Source: Aliidiomarina taiwanensis | Lineage (GTDB): Bacteria; Pseudomonadota; Gammaproteobacteria; Enterobacterales; Alteromonadaceae | Direction of reading: 5' to 3' | Assembly: GCF_003987015.1 (NCBI RefSeq) | Contig: NZ_PIPQ01000002.1 | Location: forward strand, 419,588-483,587 | DNA length: 64,000 nucleotides | Part shown: positions 49,228-57,380 of the stretch, in pieces | Layout: the number at the start of each line of letters is the position of its first letter | Position numbering within the stretch: position 1 is the stretch's first letter | Notes under the pieces: model-generated | The model's database searches: none | Told to the model about the DNA's origin: nothing | What the model saw: only the letters and a program-made list of their open reading frames with translations | Made by a program: the position numbers and the translations under genes

Positions 49228-50259
49228 ATGTTCGCCAATAAAGTGTTAGTCATTGAAGACGACGCCGTATTTAGTACCGTTATTGATAAATTTTTGTCGG
49301 CGCGGGGCTACCAAACCCTGTTTGCCACCAACGGCGAAACCGGGCTGGCCCTGTACCATCAAGAGCAGCCCGACGTGGTCTTGTGCGACCTAGAGCTTCC
49401 GCAGGTTTCCGGGCTGCAAGTGTTGCAAGAATTGGTGCAGGCGGCAGCCACCACGCCGGTCATTGTCATCTCAGGCTCTGAACGCCTTGCGGACGTACGC
49501 GAAGCCTTGCAACTTGGGGCCAGCGACTACCTAGTCAAACCCATCCAGCAACTGCACGTACTCGACACGGCCATCCGAAACTGTTTAACCCGCAACAACT
49601 ACGAATTTGCTTGGGAGCAAGAGCAATGGGAGTTGAACGACCATATCGACGTGTTGTTTGGTAACGAAAGTATGCGCGATCACTTGGTGGAAGAATTTGC
49701 CCCACAAGAAAACTTACGTTTGCCCGTGTGTGAAGTAAGCCACCAGATCGAGCCAGGTATGGAGTCGCAGGTGCTGCTGGTGCAGCAGCGTTTTCCCAAT
49801 AACCAAGGTTTTTTATTTGTGGCCAAGTCCCAAGCATTAAAAGAACAAGACATTATTGCGTTGCTGGTGCTCAGAAGCTTATTGAACCCTTTTTTGCGCC
49901 AAGGCTACAGCTCCCATGCTGCGGTCCTGCGTACCCCCGCACAGCTGTTGCAACTGCTCAATCAAGAGCTGTGCAATTCGCGAATTCGTTCGGCCTTCGA
50001 TGTGGCCGCCCTCTGGGTAAACGGCAATACAGGCGAGGTGTGCTGGGCATTAAGTGGCGAACATATTCGGTTTAATGTGCAAACGCGGCCAGGGCTGGCC
50101 ATCGGTATTTGGGCACAAGCCCAGTATCACGAGCAACAGGGGCAGTTAGGCAAAGCCCCCATCACTCTGAACGGAGCAGGCGTGTCTATTGCTTTGACTC
50201 CGCTGCTTGCCGACGAGCAATCTCCTCGGCCAAATAAGGCAGCGCCAGGTTCAACGTAA
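49228..50259 (+). CDS. rssB: RssB-like response regulator
   Basis: 343 residues: a receiver domain (V-I-E-D-D-A-V-F, phospho-acceptor Asp in V-L-C-D-L-E-L-P, V-K-P-I) followed by a PP2C-like output domain lacking obvious metal-binding Asp residues, with the same length and layout as RssB, the adaptor that delivers sigma-S to ClpXP. Internal similarities are V-L-R-S-L-L-N-P-F-L and the final G-x-G-V-S-I-A-L-T. A plain PP2C-type regulator is the alternative. Its last 74 bases overlap the 3' end of a gene on the other strand. Confidence 0.72.
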   Translation: MFANKVLVIEDDAVFSTVIDKFLSARGYQTLFATNGETGLALYHQEQPDVVLCDLELPQVSGLQVLQELVQAAATTPVIVISGSERLADVREALQLGASDYLVKPIQQLHVLDTAIRNCLTRNNYEFAWEQEQWELNDHIDVLFGNESMRDHLVEEFAPQENLRLPVCEVSHQIEPGMESQVLLVQQRFPNNQGFLFVAKSQALKEQDIIALLVLRSLLNPFLRQGYSSHAAVLRTPAQLLQLLNQELCNSRIRSAFDVAALWVNGNTGEVCWALSGEHIRFNVQTRPGLAIGIWAQAQYHEQQGQLGKAPITLNGAGVSIALTPLLADEQSPRPNKAAPGST

Positions 50260-50497
50260 CCGGCATCAGCAACAGGGGGTACAGTAGCCCCGCCGCCAAT
50301 AAACTCACCACCTTCCAGGCAACCCCAGGTACATACAACAGCGACCAAAACAGCGCTATCAAAATCAGCAGCTTCAAAGCGCCCGCCACAGCACGGCGGG
50401 CAAAGGGCATATTCTTTGCCGCGTCTTGCACAATAGCAACCCGCTCCGAAGGTGAGTAGGGCGCAAGCACCTGAATATTTTTAGATGAAAAATACAT
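50186..50497 (-). CDS. Small membrane protein of unknown function
   Basis: 103 residues starting M-Y-F-S-S-K-N-I-Q-V, with GAGGAG 6 bases before the ATG at 50497 (a TTG two codons further out is less likely). After a cytoplasmic N-terminal part with Y-S-P-S-E-R-V-A-I-V-Q it has two membrane segments (about 42-62 and 66-85) and an Arg/Gln tail. It resembles a short uncharacterised family common in Alteromonadales (possibly DUF6170, from memory and not checked). Convergent with and overlapping the RssB-like gene. Confidence 0.75.
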   Translation of the reverse strand: MYFSSKNIQVLAPYSPSERVAIVQDAAKNMPFARRAVAGALKLLILIALFWSLLYVPGVAWKVVSLLAAGLLYPLLLMPVTLNLALPYLAEEIARRQAAESKQ

Positions 50498-50608
50498 GGT
50501 CAACTCCTCAAAAACAATGCGGGCTATCTTACACTAAATTACTGTCCCCTAAATATTTATTCATATCTTTGCTAAGATACTCTTAACAATAAAAGTAAGG
50601 GACGAACC

Positions 50609-52231
50609 ATGAGCAAAAAAGATCGTGAGAACGACTCTATTAAACCCGAAGGTGACGTAACACTCATTGACACAGACTACCAAATAGGACAAGACAACCT
50701 CGACTATCAAATAGGCCCCTTCAGTTTTGACATACACAACCGTGTATTCCTCATTTCTGCTATTGCAGTGGTTTTATTTGTCGCTATTACCCTCCTGTTT
50801 AAATCCCAAGCCGAGCCTGTATTTACCAGCACCCGTAACTGGCTTACCTCGAACCTCGACTGGTTCTTTATGTTGGCCACCAATATTTTCGTTATTCTTG
50901 CCTTGGTGCTTATTATTTCACCCCTCGGGCGGGTGCGTATAGGCGGCACGGAAGCCAACCCCGACTTTTCCTATATTAGTTGGTTTGCCATGCTGTTTGC
51001 CGCCGGTATGGGTATCGGGCTTATGTTCTACGGCGTGTCCGAGCCATTAACCCACTTTACTGAGTCTTTTAATGGTACAGCCGCTGCGCCCCTTGGTGGA
51101 GCCGAAGGCGACGCTGCAGGCGCACGCCGTTTAGGTATGGCCGCCACCATTTACCACTGGGGCTTACACCCGTGGGCTACCTACGCTATTTTAGCCTTGG
51201 GTCTGGCCATTTTTTCCTTTAACAAGGGCTTACCCCTTACGGTGCGCTCTATTTTTTATCCAATCCTGGGCGAGCGCGTGTGGGGTTGGCCTGGGCATAT
51301 CATCGACATCTTAGCCGTGTTAGCAACCTTGTTTGGTCTTGCTACCTCACTAGGCTTTGGAGCATCGCAAGCATCCGCGGGTATGAACTACTTATTCAAC
51401 ACGCCCGACGGTGTGGGCATGCAGGTGTTCTTGGTCATAGGCATTACCATCATTGCCTTGGTGTCTGTTATGGCGGGCCTCGACGCTGGCGTCAAACGCT
51501 TATCCGAAGTTAACCTGGCCCTAGCGGCCCTGCTCATGTTGTTTGTTATAATCGTGGGGCCTACGTTGGCTATTTTTACCGGCTTTTTCGATAATATAAT
51601 CTCCTACATCAAGGCGTTGCCCGCTTTATCTAACCCCGTAGGGCGCACAGACACCAGCTACATGCACGGCTGGACAACTTTCTACTGGGCTTGGTGGATC
51701 TCCTGGTCACCGTTTGTGGGCATGTTTATTGCGCGGGTTTCTCGCGGCCGTACCGTACGGGAATTTTTAATCGCTGTCCTCTTGGTGCCCACCCTCGCTT
51801 GTATTTTATGGATGACCGTCTTCGGTGGCACAGGTATTACCCAGTACCTAGGTGGCTTTACAGATGCCGCAACCGCTGCCTTACCTGTGCAGTTATTTGA
51901 AATGTTAAGCGAACTGCCCATCGCTCAAATCACCTCTTTGATTGGTATTATTTTGGTGGTGGTGTTCTTCGTCACCTCGTCCGACTCAGGCTCACTGGTT
52001 ATCGACACCATAGCCGCAGGCGGCAAAGTAAACGCACCCACGCCACAGCGTGTGTTCTGGTGTACTTTTGAAGGGCTGGTGGCCATCGTGCTCATGTTGG
52101 GTGGCGGCTTAGTGGGCTTACAGGCCATGGCCGTGTCTACCGGGTTCCCGTTCGCTATTGTTATGTTATTAAGCTGTATCGCCTTGGTAAAAGGCTTACT
52201 GGAAGAGCCACGGAAGAAAAAAGGAGCATAA
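50609..52231 (+). CDS. BCCT family transporter (betaine/choline/carnitine type)
   Basis: 540 residues with twelve membrane segments. The TM3 segment G-M-G-I-G-L-M-F-Y-G-V-S-E-P resembles the Gly-rich stretch of sodium-coupled BetP, and T-F-Y-W-A-W-W-I-S-W-S-P-F-V-G-M-F carries the Trp-rich substrate site. The C-terminal tail is short, so strong osmosensing of the BetP type is not obvious. The substrate is probably glycine betaine or another osmolyte. A TGCTAAGAT extended -10 lies 31-40 bases before the ATG. 9 bases before the DUF294 gene. Confidence 0.92.
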   Translation: MSKKDRENDSIKPEGDVTLIDTDYQIGQDNLDYQIGPFSFDIHNRVFLISAIAVVLFVAITLLFKSQAEPVFTSTRNWLTSNLDWFFMLATNIFVILALVLIISPLGRVRIGGTEANPDFSYISWFAMLFAAGMGIGLMFYGVSEPLTHFTESFNGTAAAPLGGAEGDAAGARRLGMAATIYHWGLHPWATYAILALGLAIFSFNKGLPLTVRSIFYPILGERVWGWPGHIIDILAVLATLFGLATSLGFGASQASAGMNYLFNTPDGVGMQVFLVIGITIIALVSVMAGLDAGVKRLSEVNLALAALLMLFVIIVGPTLAIFTGFFDNIISYIKALPALSNPVGRTDTSYMHGWTTFYWAWWISWSPFVGMFIARVSRGRTVREFLIAVLLVPTLACILWMTVFGGTGITQYLGGFTDAATAALPVQLFEMLSELPIAQITSLIGIILVVVFFVTSSDSGSLVIDTIAAGGKVNAPTPQRVFWCTFEGLVAIVLMLGGGLVGLQAMAVSTGFPFAIVMLLSCIALVKGLLEEPRKKKGA

Positions 52232-52240
52232 ACCAACACT

Positions 52241-54100
52241 ATGCAAGCAGAACACTTAGAAATACTCGACTTTTTACGCCCATACCCGCCATTTCGCGAG
52301 TTGCCCGCTGAAGAGCTCGAGCATTTAGCTACAGTGGTGGATGTAGGTTACTTTAAGCGCGGCAGTGAAATACTCGCCTACAACCAACGGGTAAGTGACT
52401 TGCACGTGGTGCGCAGCGGCTCCGTAGAGGTGCTCACGCGCACCGGCGACTTGCATAACCGGCTGAGCGAAGGCGGCTTTTTCGCCGAAGGGGGCTTGTT
52501 ACGGAATGGCCGGGTGCGCTACCCGGTCAACGCCTTAGAAGACACCCTTATTTATTACATCCCCGGGCGGGAATTTAATCGCCTGTACGATGAATACGAA
52601 GAATTCGCCGACGCCGTTGAAATTGAAGACAGAGAACGCTTAAAACGGACGGTCTCGCGCAGCCGTCAAGCCAGTGATCTCATGACCAGCACCATCGCCA
52701 GCTTAATTCAGCGCGACCCCATTGTCATCAGCCCAAACTGCACTGTGCGGCAAGCCGCGGAACTCATGACAGAAGAAGATGTGTCCTCCGTGTTTGTGCA
52801 AGCTGAAGGAGAAGACTTACCCGAAGGCGTGGTCACCGACAAAGACTTACGCCGCCGGGTGCTGGCCGTGGGTTTAAGCGACCAAGCGCCGGTTACCGAC
52901 ATTATGTCCTCCAACTTGGTGTTTATCGAAGCCAAACAGCGCATATTCGAAGCCATGCTGATTATGCTGCGAAAGAAAGTACGCCACTTGCCCGTGCTGC
53001 AAAACAACAAAGCCATTGGTGTATTGACCATGTCCGACTTGGTGCAGTACGAGTCCAAAAGCAGCCTGTATGTGGTCAGTAATATTTTCAAACAAAACAC
53101 CCAAGAAGAATTAGCCGCCTTGGTAGACGACGTACGTGGCAGTTTTATTCGCCTGGTAGAAGAAGACGCCAACTCACGCATGATAGGCTCGGCCATGGCC
53201 GTGATAGGGCGAAGCTTTAAGCAGCGCCTGATAGAGCTGGCAGAAGAAAAGTACGGCCCAGCACCTGTGCCTTATTGCTTCTTGGCCTTAGGCTCCATGG
53301 CCCGAGGCGAGCAGCTTATTGTCACCGACCAAGACAACGCGCTGGTGCTCAGCGACCGTTTTATCCCAGAAAAACACGACGAGTACTTTCGTAAACTGGC
53401 CCAGTTTGTCAGCGACGGGCTCGACGCCTGTGGCTACCCTTATTGCTCGGGCAATATCATGGCCACTAACCCTGAGTGGCGCCAACCTTTAAGCAAGTGG
53501 AAAGCCTACTTTAGCGAATGGATAGACTACCCAACGCCAGAAGGCTTGTTGCATAGCTCCATCTTCTTTGACCTCGAAGGCGTGTGGGGGCGCACCGACT
53601 ACGCCAATATGCTGAACGACCATATTCGGAAAAAGGCCCAGCGTAGTAAGCGCTTCCTCGCTTGCATGGCCCGAAATGCGCTAAACCGCACGCCGCCCCT
53701 TGGTTTTTTCCGCGACTTTGTCATGGAAAAAGACGGCAAACACAATAAGTCCATTAACACCAAGCGTCGCGGCACAGCGCCCTTAGCCGACTTAATTCGG
53801 GTACACGCCTTAGCCGTGGGCTCCAAGCGCCATAATAGTTTTGCTCGCCTAGAAGACATTCACGCCGCCAACACCCTGCCGAAAGGCCGGGCTGCTGACT
53901 TGCGCGACGCCTTGGAGTTTATTTCCATGGTACGTATTCGTCACCAAGCGGCCGCGCTGCAAAATGGGGAAGAGCCCAACAACAACGTGGCACCCGACGA
54001 GTTATCCGACTTTGAGCGTAATAACTTAAAAGACGCTTTCCAAATACTGAGTAATGCGCAAAAATTCTTGCGCTTTCAGTACCCCATGGGCCTTAGCTAA
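52241..54100 (+). CDS. cNMP-binding / CBS / DUF294 nucleotidyltransferase-like protein
   Basis: 619 residues. An N-terminal cyclic-nucleotide-binding-like domain (about 1-145) is followed by a CBS pair (160-280, with V-V-T-D-K-D-L-R-R and V-L-T-M-S-D-L-V), then a DUF294 nucleotidyltransferase-like domain with G-S-M-A-R-G-E-Q and T-D-Q-D-N-A, and a C-terminal helical domain. Proteins like this sit next to acetate or solute transporters with a DnaQ-type exonuclease. The likely role is a nucleotide-responsive regulator of the transporter, not proven. Confidence 0.88.
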   Translation: MQAEHLEILDFLRPYPPFRELPAEELEHLATVVDVGYFKRGSEILAYNQRVSDLHVVRSGSVEVLTRTGDLHNRLSEGGFFAEGGLLRNGRVRYPVNALEDTLIYYIPGREFNRLYDEYEEFADAVEIEDRERLKRTVSRSRQASDLMTSTIASLIQRDPIVISPNCTVRQAAELMTEEDVSSVFVQAEGEDLPEGVVTDKDLRRRVLAVGLSDQAPVTDIMSSNLVFIEAKQRIFEAMLIMLRKKVRHLPVLQNNKAIGVLTMSDLVQYESKSSLYVVSNIFKQNTQEELAALVDDVRGSFIRLVEEDANSRMIGSAMAVIGRSFKQRLIELAEEKYGPAPVPYCFLALGSMARGEQLIVTDQDNALVLSDRFIPEKHDEYFRKLAQFVSDGLDACGYPYCSGNIMATNPEWRQPLSKWKAYFSEWIDYPTPEGLLHSSIFFDLEGVWGRTDYANMLNDHIRKKAQRSKRFLACMARNALNRTPPLGFFRDFVMEKDGKHNKSINTKRRGTAPLADLIRVHALAVGSKRHNSFARLEDIHAANTLPKGRAADLRDALEFISMVRIRHQAAALQNGEEPNNNVAPDELSDFERNNLKDAFQILSNAQKFLRFQYPMGLS

Positions 54101-54103
54101 CGC

Positions 54104-54841
54104 ATGTTTTATCTCGACAGAAAGAAAATGAATCACGGTTCTGAAACCGTCACCGACTGGCGTGCCCGCTACCAAGAGCTGGAGCGGGAAGCGCGCGATC
54201 CTCGCTTAAAACGCTTCTATGAAGCAGGTATTGCAGCCGCCGACACGCCCATTAAAGACGTGCCCATGCTGGCGCTGGACTTCGAAACCACAGGTTTAGA
54301 TGTGACCAAGCACGGCATTGTTAGTGTGGGCAGCATGCCCATGACCTTAAACCGCATTCAAACGGGTGCGAGTAAGTTTTGGGTGGCCAAGCCGCGCCGA
54401 CCGCTGCTGGACGAGTCGGTGATTATCCACGGCATTACCCACAGCCAAATTGAAAACGCGCCCGACTTTCTCGAACACGTGCCGGAAATTTTAGAAGAAA
54501 TGGCAGGGCGGGTGATGGTGGTGCATTACCGCGGCATCGAACGGCCGTTTTTTAACGAAGCCTTGATGAACCGCATTGGCGAAGGCATTGAGTTCCCAGT
54601 TATCGACACCATGGAGCTCGAAGCCCGTTTACACCGAGTCCAAAGCGGCCCTATTTGGCGGCGTTTTCGCGGCGTAAAACCCGTTTCCATCCGCCTTGCC
54701 GACTCGCGCAAGCGGTACAACCTACCGTGGTACCGCCCCCACGACGCCGTTATCGACGCCCTCAGCAGCGCCGAACTCCTGCAAGCACAAATCGCCTACC
54801 ATTACAGCCCCGACACCCCCGTGCAAGATTTGTGGTGTTAA
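54104..54841 (+). CDS. DnaQ-like 3'-5' exonuclease (DEDDh)
   Basis: 245 residues. The exonuclease fold carries L-D-F-E-T-T-G-L (motif I, Asp and Glu), H-Y-R-G-I-E-R-P-F-F (motif II region) and R-P-H-D-A-V-I-D-A (motif III, His and Asp). It resembles the DNA polymerase III epsilon family but lacks the polymerase-binding tail. It follows the DUF294 gene by 3 bases; the same pair occurs next to transporter genes in other gammaproteobacteria. Its substrate is unknown. Confidence 0.88.
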   Translation: MFYLDRKKMNHGSETVTDWRARYQELEREARDPRLKRFYEAGIAAADTPIKDVPMLALDFETTGLDVTKHGIVSVGSMPMTLNRIQTGASKFWVAKPRRPLLDESVIIHGITHSQIENAPDFLEHVPEILEEMAGRVMVVHYRGIERPFFNEALMNRIGEGIEFPVIDTMELEARLHRVQSGPIWRRFRGVKPVSIRLADSRKRYNLPWYRPHDAVIDALSSAELLQAQIAYHYSPDTPVQDLWC

Positions 54842-54878
54842 CGAAACGGGCGGGTGTGGGCGTGGCCAAATGAATGTA

Positions 54879-55036
54879 CGTCATGCAATGCATGACCTAC
54901 GGGGAATGTGGGAATGTGTATGACCGTACGTCGCACCAATGCATGACGTACGGGGTGATGAAAAATGATTTACCGTAGGTACTGCATTGCAGTACGCCGC
55001 GCCAATGGTTGAACGTCAGGCAATGCCTGACCTACG
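54879..55036. repeat. REP-like repeat cluster downstream of the exonuclease and relE genes
   Basis: Contains GTCATGCA-a-TGCATGAC with CTACG (54879-54901), GTAGGTACTGC-att-GCAGTAC (54975-54995), and GTCAGGC-aat-GCCTGAC with CTACG (55014-55036). The stretch 54908-55006 is repeated at 55862-55960 with 8 differences in 99 bases. The last unit overlaps the relE stop codon. Confidence 0.88.
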
Positions 55037-55262
55037 TCGTGATCACAATGAAATCGGTATCGTTTACATGGTAGGTTAAACGTAGCGGTGGTCTTTTACG
55101 CTTGATTTTGTACAGGTTTATTCCACCAGTGAGCTTTGCACTTGGAATATGGGGCTCTTTAAGTCTTTCCGCTAACTTATTCTTGAAGTAGCTTTTATCG
55201 GTATCTCTTAGTCTGTGCCACTCCTTAAGCGCATCAGGGTGAAATTTTAACTTATAGGTCAT
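55032..55262 (-). CDS. RelE/StbE-type mRNA interferase toxin, apparently shortened
   Basis: 76 residues from the ATG at 55262, starting M-T-Y-K-L-K-F-H-P-D-A-L-K-E-W and continuing K-L-A-E-R-L-K and L-Y-K-I-K, clear RelE-family landmarks. Family members usually run about 85-95 residues and end with a G-K-R-x segment carrying catalytic Arg and Tyr. Here the frame stops right after F-I-V-I-T-T, with the TAG formed by the CTA of a REP unit. The toxin is therefore probably weak or inactive. It overlaps the antitoxin gene by 11 bases. Confidence 0.85.
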   Translation of the reverse strand: MTYKLKFHPDALKEWHRLRDTDKSYFKNKLAERLKEPHIPSAKLTGGINLYKIKRKRPPLRLTYHVNDTDFIVITT

Positions 55263-55512
55263 CGAGCGAAACCGACACAGCTTCTTGTCCGTCATTTAAC
55301 CGAGCATTTGCTTCCATAAGCAACGCAAGGTCCTCAACCGCATCAACCATCGACTCGAATAACTCTGGAGGAACAGCATAAAAACTCGGTTGATTGCTTT
55401 TTAAGACAGCAACAGCTTCTCCATTAGACTGTTCTAAAACAGCATTTGGGTTTGCTTTAAAATCAGTAATGCTGGTCGACACAGCTGCCATCACTTTAGA
55501 GATAGAACTCAT
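55252..55512 (-). CDS. StbD/Phd-YefM type antitoxin
   Basis: 86 residues. The N-terminal DNA-binding part reads V-S-T-S-I-T-D-F-K-A-N-P, then V-A-V-L-K-S-N-Q-P-S-F-Y-A-V-P-P, typical of the YefM/StbD antitoxin fold; the acidic C-terminal part should bind the toxin. GAGGT lies before the ATG. It precedes the toxin gene in one operon, with a promoter overlapped by palindromes that suggest autorepression. Confidence 0.88.
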   Translation of the reverse strand: MSSISKVMAAVSTSITDFKANPNAVLEQSNGEAVAVLKSNQPSFYAVPPELFESMVDAVEDLALLMEANARLNDGQEAVSVSLDDL

Positions 55513-55526
55513 ATTTACCTCATGTT

Positions 55527-55575
55527 ATAGACTTAAATATGGGTCTAATTATAGATCTATTTTAAGATTGTGCAA
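55527..55575 (-). promoter_or_regulatory. Promoter and operator of the toxin-antitoxin operon
   Basis: On the minus strand TTGCAC and TATAAT are separated by 16 bases (55570-55575 and 55548-55553). A 10-bp palindrome ATAGATCTAT (55551-55560) overlaps the -10, and TAGAC/GTCTA arms (55528-55546) lie just downstream, suitable for antitoxin binding. Confidence 0.6.
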
Positions 55576-55583
55576 TATTTGTT

Positions 55584-55987
55584 CGTCATGCCATGCATGA
55601 CCTACGGGAATGTGAAAAATGAAAGGCGTAGGTCAGGCACCGCCTGACGCCGCGCCGATGGTTGAACGTCAGGCAATGCAACGTCATGCAATGCATGACC
55701 TACGGGGAATGTGAAAAATGGATGCACGTGCGGGTGCATATCGTACGGGAATGTGAAAAATGAATGGCGTACGGGTGCATATCGTACGGGAATTTGAAAA
55801 ATGAATGGCGTGTGGGTACATATCGTGCGGGAATGTGAAAAATGGATGCACGTGCGGGTATGTGGGAATGTGTATGACCGTACGTCGCACCAATGCATGA
55901 CGTCCGGGGTGATGGACAATGATTTACCGTAGGTACGGCACGGCCGTACGCCGCACCAATGCATGACCTACGGGGTGTTGGAACATG
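55584..55987. repeat. REP-like repeat array between the toxin-antitoxin promoter and the RAYT gene
   Basis: This gene-free stretch holds hairpin units at 55584-55606, 55627-55650 (GTAGGTCAGGC-acc-GCCTGAC), a half unit 55667-55679 joined to a full unit 55680-55704, and GTACGGC-acg-GCCGTAC at 55933-55949. Between them lies a tandem array of 41-42 base units at 55705-55863 (three and a partial copy), each starting GGGAATGTGAAAAATG. The segment 55862-55960 duplicates 54908-55006. Minus-strand open frames here are artefacts of the repeats. Confidence 0.88.
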
Positions 55988-56002
55988 CATGACCGTTCAT
56001 GG

Positions 56003-56521
56003 TTACTTCTTGTCAACGCTTATGCCGGCCCACTCTGGGGGGATTAGGCCGCGTTTCACATCGCGGTGGAAGGTTGAAAAGCGCCAATCTCCTACCTTAC
56101 TCACCAAGCCATGATGCACAGGGTTCACATAGCAATACATAATATTTTCGTGAAGCTCTTTTTCCGTTTTAATAGTTTGCTCCCAAAACCTTGCCTGCCA
56201 AAGGCTTGAACGTCGTTCGCGGCGGTAATTGTCTGTTAAATCATCTCCCTGACCGAACTTTGAATATTTACTTGTTAAACGCTTTATCGTGCCTATGCGT
56301 TTGGAAAGTTGGTTGTCTTCAATACTTAAAATCAAGTGAAAGTGGTCGGGTAGCAACACAAAAGCATGGGTTTCAAAGGGCAGGGTTTTCTGCGTTTCAA
56401 GAATGGCAGCTCGTAACGCAGTACGTATTGTTGGCGTGGTAAGCACCTTTTTATTATTTAACGTATTTTGCGTTATAAAGTAATAGCCAGCGTTTTCATA
56501 ATACCGAAACATATTTCCCAT
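56003..56521 (-). CDS. REP-associated tyrosine transposase (RAYT, Y1/HUH family)
   Basis: 172 residues. The HUH motif is His60-Phe-His62 in L-P-D-H-F-H-L-I-L, and the likely catalytic Tyr is Tyr129 in Y-C-Y-V-N-P-V-H-H-G-L-V, as in IS200/IS605-like single-strand transposases. R-F-W-E-Q-T and W-R-F-S-T-F are also RAYT landmarks. The start at 56521 has GGGGGTG just upstream; two earlier ATGs are in frame. REP-like hairpins with a GTAG foot lie on both sides and at five other sites in the window, so it is the probable mobiliser. It is a single domesticated-type gene, not a complete IS200 element. Confidence 0.92.
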   Translation of the reverse strand: MGNMFRYYENAGYYFITQNTLNNKKVLTTPTIRTALRAAILETQKTLPFETHAFVLLPDHFHLILSIEDNQLSKRIGTIKRLTSKYSKFGQGDDLTDNYRRERRSSLWQARFWEQTIKTEKELHENIMYCYVNPVHHGLVSKVGDWRFSTFHRDVKRGLIPPEWAGISVDKK

Positions 56522-56599
56522 GATCACCCCCATAAATACCAATCAATATAGGGTGGGGCGTGTAGATATCCATTCAATTCCGTGATTACCCATGTTTTT

Positions 56600-56853
56600 G
56601 TCAGGCCATGCAACGTCAGGCAATGCAACGTCATGCAGTGCATGACCTACGGGGAATGTGAAAAATGAAAGGATGTAGGTCAGGCACGGCAACGTCAGGC
56701 AATGCCTGACCTACGGGAATGTGAAAAATGAAAGGATGTAGGTCAGGCACCGCCTGACGCTGCACCAGTGCATGACCTACGGGGAATGTGAAAAATGAAA
56801 GGATGTAGGTCAGGCACCGCCTGACGCCGCACCAATGCATGACATACGGTACG
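56600..56853. repeat. REP-like repeat array between RAYT and ruvC
   Basis: Two or three units of about 66 bases (GTAGGTCAGGC-acc-GCCTGAC, then a TGCATGACCTACGG arm and GGAATGTGAAAAATGAAAGG). Half units are joined directly to further units at 56611/56612, 56626/56627 and 56690/56691, each time before AACGTCA. No gene is seen between 56522 and 56876. Confidence 0.86.
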
Positions 56854-56876
56854 TGGGAATGTGGATGGCGTATGGA

Positions 56877-57380
56877 TTAACGCCAGGGGCGGGTGTGGGC
56901 GTGGCAGATGGCGACGCCGAGGGCGTCGGCGGCGTCCTCTTGGGGGCGGCTGGGGAGCTTGAGGATGTGCATAACCATTTGTTGCACTTGCTCTTTTTTG
57001 GCGGCGCCTGTGCCCACTACGGCTTGCTTGATTTGACGGGCGGAGTATTCGGCAACGGCTAAGTCATGCTTGGCAGCGGCCACCATGGCAACGCCACGGG
57101 CTTGGCCGAGTTTTAAGGCGGAGTTGGGGTTTTTGGCCATAAACACTTGCTCAATGGCAAACTCATCGGGATTGAACTGAGCCACCAGCTCGGCCACACC
57201 ATCGAAAATAATCTTTAACCGCTCGGCCATGCTAGGCTCGCCGTCGGCTTGGGTGCTGACACTGGTGGACGCGGCCCGAATACAGCCGCTGCCAAGGTAA
57301 GTAAGGCGCGCACCCTGTTGGCGTATAACGCCATACCCAGTAATGCGCGAGCCCGGATCAATGCCTAAAATAATGGACAA
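56877..57380 (-). CDS. ruvC: Holliday junction resolvase RuvC
   Basis: Endonuclease that cuts Holliday junctions moved by RuvAB. 167 residues with the acidic residues in [16 protein letters not shown] and the final Q-E-D-A-A-D-A-L-G. Directly follows yebC on the minus strand with no gap (stop codon adjacent to its ATG). ruvA and ruvB are about 5 kb away on the other strand, beyond aspS and cmoAB. Repeats abut its 3' end. Confidence 0.97.
   Translation of the reverse strand: MSIILGIDPGSRITGYGVIRQQGARLTYLGSGCIRAASTSVSTQADGEPSMAERLKIIFDGVAELVAQFNPDEFAIEQVFMAKNPNSALKLGQARGVAMVAAAKHDLAVAEYSARQIKQAVVGTGAAKKEQVQQMVMHILKLPSRPQEDAADALGVAICHAHTRPWR

Noticed and set aside
55602..55990. Minus-strand open frames of 69-120 residues rich in His, Phe, Pro and Ser
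   Set aside because: They are periodic translations of the REP-like tandem arrays and have no ribosome sites or family signature.
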